Below are positions 26,704-35,900 of a stretch of DNA of 64,000 bases, one piece after another. Position 1 is the first letter of the stretch, and each line of letters begins with the position of its first letter. This stretch comes from Promicromonospora umidemergens (GTDB lineage: Bacteria > Actinomycetota > Actinomycetes > Actinomycetales > Cellulomonadaceae), in the NCBI RefSeq assembly GCF_024171995.1, contig NZ_JAMTCT010000001.1:248001-312000 (forward strand). Direction: 5' to 3'. The position numbers were made by a program, and so were the translations under genes. The notes under the pieces were generated by a model. It was not told the DNA's origin. It ran no database searches and was given only the letters and a program-made list of their open reading frames with translations.

Positions 26704-28116
26704 TCAGGCTCCGACGAGGTGACCGGCCAGGTAGCTGACCACCTTGTCCAGCGCGACGCGCTCCTGCTGCATGGAGTCGCGGTGCCGGATGGTGACTGCC
26801 TGGTCGTCGAGCGTGTCGAAGTCCACCGTGATGCAGAACGGCGTACCGATCTCGTCCTGTCGGCGGTAGCGCTTGCCGATGGCCTGCGTCACGTCGTAGT
26901 CGACGTTCCAGTACTTGCGCAGCTCGGCGGCCAGGGCCTCCGACGCCGGGAGCAGGTCCGCCGTCTTGGACAGCGGCAGCACCGCTGCCTTGACCGGGGC
27001 CAGGCGCGGGTCGAGGCGCAGCACGGTGCGCTTGTCGACGCCGCCCTTGGTGTTCGGCGCCTCGTCCTCTGCGTACGCCTCGACGAGGAAGGCCATGAGA
27101 GACCGGGTCAGGCCGGCAGCCGGCTCGATGACGTACGGGAAGTACTTCTCGTTGGTCACGGGGTCGCGGTACGACAGGTCCTTGCCCGAGCTCTCCGTGT
27201 GGGTCTTCAGGTCGAAGTCCGTCCGGTTCGCGATGCCCTCGAGCTCGCCCCACTCGCTGCCCTGGAAGCCGAAGCGGTACTCGATGTCCACGGTGCGGGT
27301 CGAGTAGTGGGACAGCTTGTCCTTGGGGTGCTCGAAGTGGCGCAGGTTGTCGGCCGAGATGCCGAGGTCCGTGTACCAGGCCGTGCGGTAGTCGATCCAG
27401 TACTGGTGCCACTCCTCGTCCTCGCCCGGCTTGACGAAGTACTCCATCTCCATCTGCTCGAACTCGCGCGTGCGGAAGATGAAGTTGCCCGGCGTGATCT
27501 CGTTGCGGAACGACTTGCCGATCTGGCCGATGCCGAACGGCGGCTTCTTGCGGGCCGCGCCGGCGACGTTGGCGAAGTTCACGAAGATGCCCTGGGCGGT
27601 CTCGGGGCGCAGGTAGTGCAGGCCGGACTCGTCCTCGACGGGGCCGAGGTGCGTCTTCAGCATCATGTTGAAGTCGCGGGGCTCGGTCCACTGGCCGCGG
27701 TTGCCGCAGTTGACGCACACCAGGTCGGTCAGCGGCACGGCGTCCGGGTCGTCGAGACCCTTCTTGTCAGCGTGCGCCTCCTGCATCTGGTCCACGCGGT
27801 AGCGCTTGTGGCACGAGAGGCACTCGGTGAGCGGGTCGGTGAACACGCCGACGTGGCCGGAGGCCACCCACACCTGGCGGGGCAGGATGACCGCAGAGTC
27901 CAGGCCGACGATGTCGTCCCGGCTCGTGACCGTCGAGCGCCACCACTGCCGCTTGATGTTCTCCTTGAGCTCCACGCCGAGGGGGCCGTAGTCCCACGCC
28001 GAACGCGTTCCGCCGTAGATCTCACCCGACGGGAAGACGAAACCTCGTCGCTTGGCGAGCGAGACGACGGCGTCGAGCTTGGCGGTCTGCGCAGAGCGCA
28101 CTGACTTGTCGGACAC
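26704..28116 (-). CDS. glyS: Glycyl-tRNA synthetase (alpha2 type)
   Basis: 470-residue class II synthetase that charges tRNA-Gly. N-terminal [26 protein letters not shown] is the family hallmark; two CxxC pairs (CLSCHKRY about 97, CVNCGNRG about 133) form the insertion zinc site; motif 2 [21 protein letters not shown] (about 207) and motif 3 near [13 protein letters not shown] are intact. The C-terminal about 100 residues are the anticodon-binding domain. GTG start preceded by GGAGAG. Placed next to znuABC-zur as in many actinobacteria. No T-box or other leader was recognised. Confidence 0.97.
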   Translation of the reverse strand: MSDKSVRSAQTAKLDAVVSLAKRRGFVFPSGEIYGGTRSAWDYGPLGVELKENIKRQWWRSTVTSRDDIVGLDSAVILPRQVWVASGHVGVFTDPLTECLSCHKRYRVDQMQEAHADKKGLDDPDAVPLTDLVCVNCGNRGQWTEPRDFNMMLKTHLGPVEDESGLHYLRPETAQGIFVNFANVAGAARKKPPFGIGQIGKSFRNEITPGNFIFRTREFEQMEMEYFVKPGEDEEWHQYWIDYRTAWYTDLGISADNLRHFEHPKDKLSHYSTRTVDIEYRFGFQGSEWGELEGIANRTDFDLKTHTESSGKDLSYRDPVTNEKYFPYVIEPAAGLTRSLMAFLVEAYAEDEAPNTKGGVDKRTVLRLDPRLAPVKAAVLPLSKTADLLPASEALAAELRKYWNVDYDVTQAIGKRYRRQDEIGTPFCITVDFDTLDDQAVTIRHRDSMQQERVALDKVVSYLAGHLVGA

Positions 28117-28262
28117 GAGGGCTCTCTCCAGGGGAACAGACGGGAAACAAATGTCTGCCAAGCCTACCGTCCGCTCCCGGAGGTCGAGCTTGTCGGGACC
28201 TGGTTCGACGGGCTCGACCAGAGAGCGCGCCGGGCGCGTGACCGACCTCTCGACAGGGAACT

Positions 28263-28299
28263 TTGACAGCCGTTCTCAATAAGGTGAGAATCGTTCTCA
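28263..28299 (+). promoter_or_regulatory. Zur-controlled promoter of the znuABC-zur operon
   Basis: TTGACA (28263-28268), a 17-bp spacer and GAGAAT (28286-28291) form a promoter whose start point would fall at about the znuA ATG (28299), implying a leaderless mRNA. Overlying the -10 region is TGAGAATCGTTCTCA (28285-28299), a perfect palindrome matching the actinobacterial Zur box pattern TGANAATNNTTNTCA. An imperfect half-site pair TTCTCA/TGAGAA precedes it. Confidence 0.75.
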
Positions 28300-29279
28300 T
28301 GACATCGTCCCGCGCCGTCGGCGCCACACTCACCAGCCTCGCTCTCGCCGCCACGGTGACTCTCGCGGGCTGCTCGACGCAGGGTGGACCGGCGGACGAG
28401 TCCGACGGTGTCACGGTGCTCGCGTCGTTCTACCCGCTCCAGTACGTGGCGCAGCAGATCGGCGGCGACCTGGTGACCGTCGACAACCTCACGCCCCCGG
28501 CCGCTGAGCCGCACGACCTCGAGCTCTCGCCCGCACAGGTCCGCGAGATCGGCACCGCCGACCTGGTCGTCTACCTGTCCGGCTTCCAGAACGCCGTTGA
28601 CGAGGGCGTCGAGGCCCGCGCGCCCGAGCACGTGATCGACGCCGCTGGCGCGGCCGGGTTGCTGGAGGACGCCGAGGAGGAGCACGCAGGGGAGACCGAG
28701 GAGGAGCACGCGGAGCACGCCGACGAAGCGGGCGACGCTCACGACCACGGCGCGACCGACCCGCACTTCTGGCTGGACCCGAGCCGGCTCGCCGCCGTCG
28801 GACAGGCAGTGGCGGACGAGCTGGCCGAGGTGGACCCGGAGCACGCGGAGGAGTACGCCGCCGGCGCACTGCGCCTTGGGCAGCAGCTCGACGAGCTGGA
28901 CCAGGAGTTCGCTGACGGGCTCGCCGCCTGCCAGGGCGCCACGCTCGTGACGAGCCATGAGGCGTTCGGCTACCTCGCCGACCGGTACGCGCTGGAGCAG
29001 GTGGGCATCTCCGAGCTCGACCCCGAGGTGGAGCCCTCCCCGGCCCGTCTCCGCGAGATCGGCGACATCGTCGAGCAGCGCGGCATCAAGACCCTCTACT
29101 CGGAGACCCTCGTGAGCCCCAAGGTCACCGAGACGCTCGCCTCGGACCTGGGCGTCGAGACCGCTGTGCTCGACCCGCTGGAGGGCCTGTCCGAGGACGC
29201 CACGGCCGCCGGCGACGACTACGTCTCCGTGATGCGGGCCAACCTGGCCGCGCTGGAGGGAGGACTGGTCTGCGAATGA
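28299..29279 (+). CDS. znuA: Zinc ABC transporter substrate-binding lipoprotein
   Basis: 326 residues. Signal peptide with lipobox LAGC (about residue 24). Metal-site residues appear as EPHDLELSP (about 70), DPHFWLDPSR (about 150), TSHEAFGYLADRY (about 215) and YSETLVSPK (about 265). A His/Glu-rich loop (about 125-148, EEEHA and HADEAGDAHDHG) precedes the second ligand, typical of zinc-binding ZnuA. There is no ribosome site; the Zur palindrome abuts the ATG, so the transcript is probably leaderless. The signature and operon context favour zinc over manganese. Confidence 0.93.
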   Translation: MTSSRAVGATLTSLALAATVTLAGCSTQGGPADESDGVTVLASFYPLQYVAQQIGGDLVTVDNLTPPAAEPHDLELSPAQVREIGTADLVVYLSGFQNAVDEGVEARAPEHVIDAAGAAGLLEDAEEEHAGETEEEHAEHADEAGDAHDHGATDPHFWLDPSRLAAVGQAVADELAEVDPEHAEEYAAGALRLGQQLDELDQEFADGLAACQGATLVTSHEAFGYLADRYALEQVGISELDPEVEPSPARLREIGDIVEQRGIKTLYSETLVSPKVTETLASDLGVETAVLDPLEGLSEDATAAGDDYVSVMRANLAALEGGLVCE

Positions 29280-30112
29280 CGGACACTAGGCAGGTGACCG
29301 AGTCGAGCGAAGCCGTCATCGAGGCCCGCGGCCTGCACTTTCGCGCGGGTGCGAGCCACATCCTGCGCGGCATCGACCTGACGGTGGACCGCGGCGAGGT
29401 CGTCGCGCTCCTCGGCGCGAACGGTTCGGGCAAGTCCACCCTGGTCCGGGCGCTGGTCGGTATCAACACGCCGTCGGAGGGCACCGTCCGGCTGCTCGGC
29501 GAGCCCCTCGGGGCCGGCCGGCGGGGCGCAGGGGTCGACTGGAGCCGCATCGGCTACGTGCCCCAGCGCGCCGGCGCCGGAGGCGGCATCCCGTCGACCG
29601 CGCAGGAGGTCGTCGCCTCCGGCCTGCTGCACGGCCGCCGCCTACGGCTGCCGCGCGGCTGGCGCGACCAGGTGGCGAACGCTCTCGAGCAGGTAGGGCT
29701 CGCCGACCGCGTGCGCGACCCGGTGCACCTCCTGTCGGGCGGGCAGCAGCAGCGCATCCTCATCGCGCGCGCCCTGGTCCGCGAGCCGGACCTGCTCGTA
29801 CTGGACGAGCCAGTCGCCGGTGTGGACGTCGCGAGCCAGGAGGCCTTCGCCGCCACCATGGAGCGGCTGGTCGACGGCGGTCTGACCGTGCTCGTCGTGC
29901 TCCACGAGCTCGGCGAGCTCGAGCCGCTCGTCTCCCGCGCCGTCGTGCTGCGGCACGGCAAGGTCGTGCACGACGGCGCCCCGCCGCGCGCCCGCGACGA
30001 CCACGACCGGGTCGGACACCGGCACCAGCACCCGCACGGCGACGACAACGGCGGTCGGGTGGTGCGGGACACCGCCGAGACCAGGGCGCTCGACCTGGAG
30101 GTACGCCCATGA
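29276..30112 (+). CDS. znuC: Zinc ABC transporter ATP-binding protein
   Basis: 278 residues. Walker A GANGSGKST, Q-loop VPQRAG, signature LSGGQQQRILIARALV, Walker B LLVLDEPVAGVD and VLHELGELE. The last about 45 residues are His/Asp-rich (DDHDRVGHRHQHPHGDD), likely a metal-sensing or buffering tail. The ATG overlaps the znuA stop by four bases. Confidence 0.94.
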   Translation: MTDTRQVTESSEAVIEARGLHFRAGASHILRGIDLTVDRGEVVALLGANGSGKSTLVRALVGINTPSEGTVRLLGEPLGAGRRGAGVDWSRIGYVPQRAGAGGGIPSTAQEVVASGLLHGRRLRLPRGWRDQVANALEQVGLADRVRDPVHLLSGGQQQRILIARALVREPDLLVLDEPVAGVDVASQEAFAATMERLVDGGLTVLVVLHELGELEPLVSRAVVLRHGKVVHDGAPPRARDDHDRVGHRHQHPHGDDNGGRVVRDTAETRALDLEVRP

Positions 30113-31044
30113 TCATGCTCATGCTGACCGACCCGTTCATGCAGCGCGCCCTCATCGCCGCGCTCCTCGTGGGCGTGACGGCGCCCGTCGTCGGCACCTA
30201 CCTGGTGCAGCGCAGGCTCTCCCTGCTCGGCGACGGCATCGGGCACGTCGCCCTGACCGGCGTCGCCCTCGGCTGGCTCGTGGGCGCGGGCATGGGGCTG
30301 ACGCCGAACGACGCCCTCGCCATTCCTGGCGCCGTCGTCGCAGCGGTGATCGGTGCCGTCCTCATCGAGGTGGTCCGACGCCGCGGCCGTACCTCCGGCG
30401 ACCTCGCGCTCGCCATCATGTTCTACGGCGGCATCGCCGGCGGCGTCTTCCTCATCGGGATCGCCGGCGGTTCCTCCGGGAACCTCATGCAGTACCTGTT
30501 CGGCTCCATCTCCACGGTGACCGACGGCGACCTCTGGCTCACCGTCGTGCTCTCCCTCGTGGTGCTGGCCGTCGGCGTCGGCCTGCGGCACGCGCTGTTC
30601 TCCGTGAGCCACGACGAGGAGTTCGCCACCGCCTCGGGTCTGCCCGTCTGGGCGCTGAACATCGTCGTCGCCGTCGTGTCCGCCCTCACCGTCACGGTAG
30701 CCATGCGTGTCGTCGGCCTGCTGCTGGTCAGCGCACTCATGATCGTGCCGGTCGCCGTGGCCCAGCAGGTCACGCACGCCTTCGGGCGGACCATGCTCAC
30801 CGCGTGCGTGGTCGGCGTCGTGGTCTGCGTGTCCGGACTGAGCATCACCTACTGGTACAACGTCTCGCCCGGCGCGACTATCGTGGTCCTTGCCATCGGG
30901 GTCTACGCGGTGGTCTCCCTGGTGGCGCCGTTCGTGACCCGACGGCGTCCCGTGCACGACCCACATCCTGATCTGCCCGACGATGTCGACCTGCCGGCTG
31001 CCGCAACGGAACGTGCGGTGGCCGCCGCGAAGGAGTGCCGCTGA
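30109..31044 (+). CDS. znuB: Zinc ABC transporter permease
   Basis: 311 residues with about eight membrane helices of the ABC-3 family. Blocks FMQRALIAALLVGVTAPVVG, RRLSLLGDGIGHVALTGVA-type sequence and MRVVGLLLVSALMIVPVAVA are diagnostic. Four-base overlap with znuC. The C-terminal tail (HDPHPDLPDD) is hydrophilic and cytoplasmic. Confidence 0.95.
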   Translation: MIMLMLTDPFMQRALIAALLVGVTAPVVGTYLVQRRLSLLGDGIGHVALTGVALGWLVGAGMGLTPNDALAIPGAVVAAVIGAVLIEVVRRRGRTSGDLALAIMFYGGIAGGVFLIGIAGGSSGNLMQYLFGSISTVTDGDLWLTVVLSLVVLAVGVGLRHALFSVSHDEEFATASGLPVWALNIVVAVVSALTVTVAMRVVGLLLVSALMIVPVAVAQQVTHAFGRTMLTACVVGVVVCVSGLSITYWYNVSPGATIVVLAIGVYAVVSLVAPFVTRRRPVHDPHPDLPDDVDLPAAATERAVAAAKECR

Positions 31045-31442
31045 TGGCCGCACGTATGACCCGCCAGCGGACAGCTGTCGTCGAGGCGCTCGACGAGCTC
31101 GCGGACTTCCGCTCGGCCCAGCAGCTGCACGAGACCCTGCGCGCCCGTGGGGAGTCCGTCGGCCTCGCGACCGTCTACCGGGCGCTGCAGGCGCTCGCGG
31201 AGGCGAGCGAGGTCGACGTCCTGCGCGCGGAGGACGGCGAGAGCCTGTACCGCCGCTGTGCGCGCCGCGAGCACCACCACCACCTGGTGTGCCGGCACTG
31301 CGGCCGGACCGTCGAGATCGACGGCCCCACGGTCGAGGCCTGGGCCTCGAAGGTGGCCGCCGCGCAGGGCTTCGACGACATCGAGCACACGATCGAGCTC
31401 TGGGGCACCTGCGCGGACTGCCGCGCGGCGTCGGCCGGCTGA
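31044..31442 (+). CDS. zur: Zinc uptake regulator, Fur family
   Basis: 132 residues. N-terminal winged helix (RMTRQRTAVVEALDELADFRSAQQLHETLR, then VGLATVYRALQALAE) and C-terminal dimerisation domain with the HHHH cluster (about 78-81), CRHCG (about 85) and CADC (about 125). With zinc it should repress the operon through the box at 28285-28299, so it is both product and regulator of the operon. ATG overlaps the znuB stop by one base with AAGGAG upstream. Confidence 0.94.
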   Translation: MAARMTRQRTAVVEALDELADFRSAQQLHETLRARGESVGLATVYRALQALAEASEVDVLRAEDGESLYRRCARREHHHHLVCRHCGRTVEIDGPTVEAWASKVAAAQGFDDIEHTIELWGTCADCRAASAG

Positions 31443-31542
31443 CAGGCCTTGATCGGCAACTGTTTCCCCGGAGTCGTCGGTCAGGACAGGAATAGTTCCG
31501 GCGGGTGTCCGTATTTGCAGGAGCACGTGGCAGGATGCGTGC

Positions 31543-32775
31543 ATGACCTCAGCACGGCGCCCCGCGGACCGGCGGGGCACGCTTCCCGCGCGGGCTAAGG
31601 TGGTGGTGGTGGGCGGCGGCGCGATCGGCGCGTCGGTGGCGTTCCACCTCGCCGAGGACGGCGTCGACGTGCTGCTCCTGGAGGCCGACGAGCTCGCCTC
31701 GGGCAGCTCGGGCAAGCCCATCGGGGGAGTGCGGGCGCAGTTCTCCGACCCCGCGAACGTCGACCTCGGCAACCGCAGCCTCGAGCTGTACGAGGACTTC
31801 GCCAACCGTCCGGGCGCGGACATCCGGCTGCAGCAGCCCGGCTACCTGTTCCTCCTGCCCGACGCCGACGACGTCGCGCTGTTCGAGCAGTCGGTTGCCA
31901 TGCAGAACGAGCACGGGGTGGCGAGCCGCATGCTCGACCACGACGCCGTCCGCCGGCTCAACCCGTACGTCGACGTCGACAGCTACGCTGGGGCCGCCTA
32001 CGCGGCGCGCGACGGATACGCCTACCCACAGGCCGTCGTCGAGGGCTACGCGGTGGGCGTCGAGCGCCTCGGCGGGACGGTCCGCACGCACGTCACGGCC
32101 ACCGACGTCGAGACGAGGGACGACGGCGTCGTCGCGGTCTGGACGAACCAGGGCCGCGTACGGACCGGCGCCGTCGTGCTGTGCGCGGGCGCGTGGACCC
32201 GGGAAGTGGCAGCCAAGGCGGGTCTCGACCTGCCCGTCGACCCGTACCGGCGGCAGATCGGCTTCACCCCGGCGCTGGACCCCGCGCCGCTGCGCGTCCC
32301 GTTCACCATCGACTACGGCACCACGTTCTACTTCCACAACGCCGAGCCCGACGGCCTCCTGCTCGGCATCGCGGACCCCACGACGCCCATCGCGTTCGAG
32401 CGCACCTACGACGCGTCCTGGCTGCCGCTGCTGCGCGGCGCGCTCGGGATCTGCGCTCCCGACCTGGTGGACGTGCCCGTCGCCCGCGGCTGGGCAGGGC
32501 TCTACGAGATGACACCGGACCACAACGCCCTCATCGGCGAGGCCACCGGAGTTCCCGGGCGCGTCCTGTACGCAGCGGGCTTCTCCGGCCACGGGTTCCT
32601 GCAGGCGCCCGCCGTCGGCGAGGTGGTGCGCGACCTGTACGCGGGCCGCACGCCCCTGATCGACGTGTCCGGGTTCAGCGGGGACCGGTTCGCCGGACCC
32701 ACCGCGGAGAAGACCACCACGAGCCCATCCACCACGAGCCCAGGGCGACGGGGCCCTGAGGCGAACATCATCTGA
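31543..32775 (+). CDS. FAD-dependent amine oxidase (DAO family), probable pipecolate oxidase
   Basis: 410 residues of the D-amino-acid oxidase/sarcosine oxidase superfamily. The FAD fold is VVVVGGGAIGASVAFHLAEDGVD with acidic E at the end of the second strand; the second motif AAGFSGHGFLQAPAVGE near the C-terminus is typical of glycine/sarcosine oxidase relatives. The two genes that follow encode steps from alpha-aminoadipate semialdehyde to 2-hydroxyglutarate, so oxidation of L-pipecolate or its cyclic imine precursor is the best guess (AmaA-type), by context only. AGGAT lies before the ATG; 16 bp to the next gene. Confidence 0.75.
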   Translation: MTSARRPADRRGTLPARAKVVVVGGGAIGASVAFHLAEDGVDVLLLEADELASGSSGKPIGGVRAQFSDPANVDLGNRSLELYEDFANRPGADIRLQQPGYLFLLPDADDVALFEQSVAMQNEHGVASRMLDHDAVRRLNPYVDVDSYAGAAYAARDGYAYPQAVVEGYAVGVERLGGTVRTHVTATDVETRDDGVVAVWTNQGRVRTGAVVLCAGAWTREVAAKAGLDLPVDPYRRQIGFTPALDPAPLRVPFTIDYGTTFYFHNAEPDGLLLGIADPTTPIAFERTYDASWLPLLRGALGICAPDLVDVPVARGWAGLYEMTPDHNALIGEATGVPGRVLYAAGFSGHGFLQAPAVGEVVRDLYAGRTPLIDVSGFSGDRFAGPTAEKTTTSPSTTSPGRRGPEANII

Positions 32776-32791
32776 CGAACAGGAGAGATCG

Positions 32792-34201
32792 ATGTCGGCA
32801 CCGACGTTCCTCGAGCCCTGGCAGCTGAGGGCAGCGTTCGCACGCAGCCTCTCGGACATGTACGGCAAGGAAGTGCCCGCCTACACCACGCTGCTCGACG
32901 TGGCGCACGAGGTCAACGCGGACTTCGTGGCCCAGCACGGCGCGGACGCCGAGCGGCTCGGCTCCATCGCGCGCGTCACGGCGGAGCGGCACGGCGCGAT
33001 CCGCGTGGGCACGCCCACCGAGATGTCGCAGGTCGCGCGGATCTTCGGCGCGATGGGTATGTACCCGGTCGGGTTCTACGACCTCCGTGACGCGTCGTCG
33101 AGCTCGGTCCCCGTGATCTCGACGGCGTTCCGCCCGGTCGAGCGCGCTGAGCTGGCCCGCAACCCGTTCCGGGTCTTCACGTCGATGCTCGTCACGGCGG
33201 ACCGCCGGTTCTTCACCGCGGACCTGGAGCGCCGCCTGGAGACCTTCCTCGGCGCCCGCACGCTGTTCGGCCCGGAGCTGCTGGCGCTCGCGGACCGCGC
33301 CGAGGCCGGAGGCGGGCTGCCCGAGGACGCGGCGGCGGAGTTCCTGCGCCTGGCGACCGAGGCGTTCGAGCTGTCCGACGAGCCGGTGGACCAGTCCTGG
33401 TACCGCGAGCTGGAGGCGGTCAGCGCCGTCGCGGCGGACATCGGCGGCATCGCCTCGACGCACATCAACCACCTCACGCCCCGCGTGCTCGACATCGACG
33501 ACCTGTACGCCCGCATGGAGGCGCGCGGGATCACCATGATCGACGCCGTCCAGGGCCCGCCGCGCTGGGCCGGCCCGGACGTGCTGCTGCGCCAGACGTC
33601 GTTCCGCGCCCTCGCCGAGCCGCGGACCTTCCGCACCGCCGACGGAGCGGTCGTGCACGATTCCCTCCGGGTGCGCTTCGGTGAGGTCGAGGCACGCGGT
33701 ATCGCGCTCACCCGCGAGGGCCGGGCCGCCTACGACGTCGCGGTGCTCGAGATCGACGAGAAGGCCGCGGCGGCCCGCGCAGAGGACCCCGGCTTCACGG
33801 AAGCGGAGCGCCAGGAGATCGCTCGCGGCGTCTGGCAGCAGACCTTCCCGACGACGGAGGCGGAGCTCGCCGCCCAGGAGCTGGGCTGGTTCACCTACGA
33901 GGTGGGTCCGGGCGGCTCCGGCGTCGTCCGCGAACCCGTCGTCTACGAGGACTTCCTGCCCCGCTCGGCGGCCGGCATCTTCCAGTCCAACCTGACCTCC
34001 GACGGCGCCAAGGACGCCAGCCAGGAGGGCACCGATCGGGACGCCGACTGGATGGCCGGCGCGCTCGGCCGCGAGCTGAACGACCCCTTCGACCTGTACG
34101 CCGACCAGGTGGACAGGTCGCTCGCCGGAGCCGCCGAGACCCTCGGTGTCGACCCGGCCACCCTCACCACGCCCAACCGCACAACGGGAGCATCGCGATG
34201 A
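32792..34201 (+). CDS. hglS: 2-oxoadipate dioxygenase/decarboxylase (HglS/YdcJ, DUF1338)
   Basis: 469 residues. Converts 2-oxoadipate to D-2-hydroxyglutarate with O2 and Fe(II) in lysine catabolism. The DUF1338 fold is recognisable by RHGAIRVGTPTEM (His67), THINHLTPRVLDID (His224/His227) and FGEVEARGIAL (Glu about 297), which would form the two-His-one-Glu metal site, and by the ending EDFLPRSAAGIFQSNL. Overlaps the next gene by four bases. Gene name follows the functional family. Confidence 0.85.
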   Translation: MSAPTFLEPWQLRAAFARSLSDMYGKEVPAYTTLLDVAHEVNADFVAQHGADAERLGSIARVTAERHGAIRVGTPTEMSQVARIFGAMGMYPVGFYDLRDASSSSVPVISTAFRPVERAELARNPFRVFTSMLVTADRRFFTADLERRLETFLGARTLFGPELLALADRAEAGGGLPEDAAAEFLRLATEAFELSDEPVDQSWYRELEAVSAVAADIGGIASTHINHLTPRVLDIDDLYARMEARGITMIDAVQGPPRWAGPDVLLRQTSFRALAEPRTFRTADGAVVHDSLRVRFGEVEARGIALTREGRAAYDVAVLEIDEKAAAARAEDPGFTEAERQEIARGVWQQTFPTTEAELAAQELGWFTYEVGPGGSGVVREPVVYEDFLPRSAAGIFQSNLTSDGAKDASQEGTDRDADWMAGALGRELNDPFDLYADQVDRSLAGAAETLGVDPATLTTPNRTTGASR

Positions 34202-35745
34202 CCAGCACCACCACCCACACCCCGCTGACGACCGAGCTGCGGGACGCCGCCCTCGCCGCCCTGGAACGGCTGGGCGCCACACCCGCGGTGGTCGAGGCTG
34301 CCGAGGCCGGCCTCCCCGTCGTCTCGCCCCTCTCGGGCCAGCCGCTGCTGCACCTGCGCAGGGACGGCGCGGCCGAGGCGGCCACCGCCGTCGGACAGGC
34401 CGCCGACGCCTTCACGACGTGGCGCTCCGTGCCAGCCCCGGTGCGCGGCCAGGTGGTCAAGCGCCTGGGCGAGCTGCTCACCGAGCACAAGGCGGACCTG
34501 GCCGAGCTCGTGACCCTCGAGGCGGGCAAGGTCACCAGCGAGGCCCTCGGCGAGGTCCAGGAGATGATCGACATCTGCGACTACGCCGTCGGGCTGTCGC
34601 GGCAGGTCGGCGGACGCACCATGCCGTCGGAGCGCCCGGGGCACCGTCTCATGGAGACGTGGCACCCGATGGGCGTCGTCGGCGTGATCAGCGCGTTCAA
34701 CTTCCCGGTGGCCGTGTGGTCCTGGAACACGGCGGTGGCGCTCGTCTGCGGCGACACGGTGGTGTGGAAGCCGAGCGAGAAGACGCTGCTGTCGGCGGTC
34801 GGCGCCTCCGCGCTGCTGGACCGGGCGCTGGACGAGGCCGGTTTCCCGGCCGGCGTCTCGCAGCTCCTCCTCGGTGACCGCGAGGCCGGCGAGGCTCTCG
34901 TGGCCGACCCGCGCGTCGCGCTCGTCTCCGCGACCGGCTCGGAGCGGATGGGCCAGCAGGTCGCGCCCGTCGTCGCCGCGCGTGGCGGCCGGTACCTGCT
35001 GGAGCTGGGCGGCAACAACGCGGCGGTCGTCGCGCCGTCGGCGGACCTGGACCTCGCCGTGCGCGGCGCGGTGTTCGCCGCCGCGGGCACGGCCGGGCAG
35101 CGCTGCACGTCGCTGCGGCGCCTCATCGTGCACGAGTCGATCGTGGACGACGTCGTGGCCCGGCTCGCGAAGGTCTACACCGGGCTCCCGGTCGGCGACC
35201 CGCGCGCCGAGGGCACCCTGGTCGGCCCGCTGGTCGACGCCGGTGCGCAGAGGCGCATGCTCGCCTCGATCGACGAGGCCGTGGCCGCGGGCGGTGAGCT
35301 CGTGGTGGGCGGCACGGCGGTGACAGTGGCCGGCGCCGACGACGCGGCGTACGTGCAGTCGGCCATCGTGCGCATGCCGACGCAGGCCGACGTCGTCAAG
35401 CGCGAGACCTTCGCGCCGATCCTGTACGTGCTGTCCTACTCGGAGCTCTCCGAGGCGATCGCCGTCCACAACGACGTGCCCCAGGGCCTGTCGTCGGCGA
35501 TCTTCACGCTCGACGTGCGCGAGGCCGAGACGTTCATGTCGGAGGTCGGCTCGGACTGCGGCATCGTGAACGTCAACATCGGGACCTCCGGTGCGGAGAT
35601 CGGTGGCGCGTTCGGCGGCGAGAAGTCCACGGGTGGCGGTCGCGAGTCCGGCTCGGACGCCTGGAAGCAGTACATGCGCCGCGCCACGAACACGGTGAAC
35701 TACTCGACGGAGCTGCCGCTGGCGCAGGGCGTCAACTTCGGCTGA
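34198..35745 (+). CDS. amaB: Alpha-aminoadipate semialdehyde dehydrogenase (ALDH7 type)
   Basis: 515 residues. NAD-dependent oxidation of aminoadipate semialdehyde to aminoadipate. The ALDH7 features are the N-terminal LVVSPLSGQPL-like lead, PMGVVGVISAFNFPVAVWSWN, ELGGNNAAVV with catalytic Glu (about 278), AGTAGQRCTSLRRL with catalytic Cys (about 303) and the ending GAFGGEKSTGGGRESGSDAWKQYMRR. Third gene of a putative lysine/pipecolate catabolic operon; the aminotransferase that links aminoadipate to 2-oxoadipate is not here. Its stop is followed by a dispersed repeat and a terminator hairpin. Confidence 0.9.
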   Translation: MTSTTTHTPLTTELRDAALAALERLGATPAVVEAAEAGLPVVSPLSGQPLLHLRRDGAAEAATAVGQAADAFTTWRSVPAPVRGQVVKRLGELLTEHKADLAELVTLEAGKVTSEALGEVQEMIDICDYAVGLSRQVGGRTMPSERPGHRLMETWHPMGVVGVISAFNFPVAVWSWNTAVALVCGDTVVWKPSEKTLLSAVGASALLDRALDEAGFPAGVSQLLLGDREAGEALVADPRVALVSATGSERMGQQVAPVVAARGGRYLLELGGNNAAVVAPSADLDLAVRGAVFAAAGTAGQRCTSLRRLIVHESIVDDVVARLAKVYTGLPVGDPRAEGTLVGPLVDAGAQRRMLASIDEAVAAGGELVVGGTAVTVAGADDAAYVQSAIVRMPTQADVVKRETFAPILYVLSYSELSEAIAVHNDVPQGLSSAIFTLDVREAETFMSEVGSDCGIVNVNIGTSGAEIGGAFGGEKSTGGGRESGSDAWKQYMRRATNTVNYSTELPLAQGVNFG

Positions 35746-35757
35746 GCCGGAGGTGTA

Positions 35758-35834
35758 GCGCAGGGTGCGGGCCGAGGAACGAGGCATGCGCCCGGAGCGG
35801 AACCGCAGGCTCAGCCGATATCCAAGAGCCTGAT
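35758..35834 (+). repeat. Relative of the 19.8-kb post-stop repeat
   Basis: From 35758 the sequence GCGCAGGGTGCGGGCCGAGG followed by AACGAGGCA matches the start of the 19877-19956 unit almost base for base, then drifts but keeps the order CCGGAGCGG, CTCAGC, CCAAGAG, CTGA. It starts 13 bp after the amaB stop. Confidence 0.75.
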
Positions 35835-35851
35835 CAAGCCGCCCCGTCGCC

Positions 35852-35897
35852 GGTCGAGCTTGTCGAGACCCGTTCAGAGGTCTCGACAAGCTCGACC
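35852..35897. terminator. Hairpin terminator, TCGACAAGCTCGA family
   Basis: Perfect 19-bp stem (35852-35870 with 35879-35897) and an 8-nt loop. The right arm GGTCTCGACAAGCTCGACC is the reference member of a dispersed motif with relatives at 21553-21571 and 28182-28200. It lies between amaB and the convergent membrane-HTH gene. Confidence 0.8.
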
Positions 35898-35900
35898 GAC

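Noticed and set aside
28117-28298. T-box or glycine riboswitch ahead of glyS
   Set aside because: No T-box consensus stem or tandem glycine aptamer elements can be seen; promoter elements belong to znuA.
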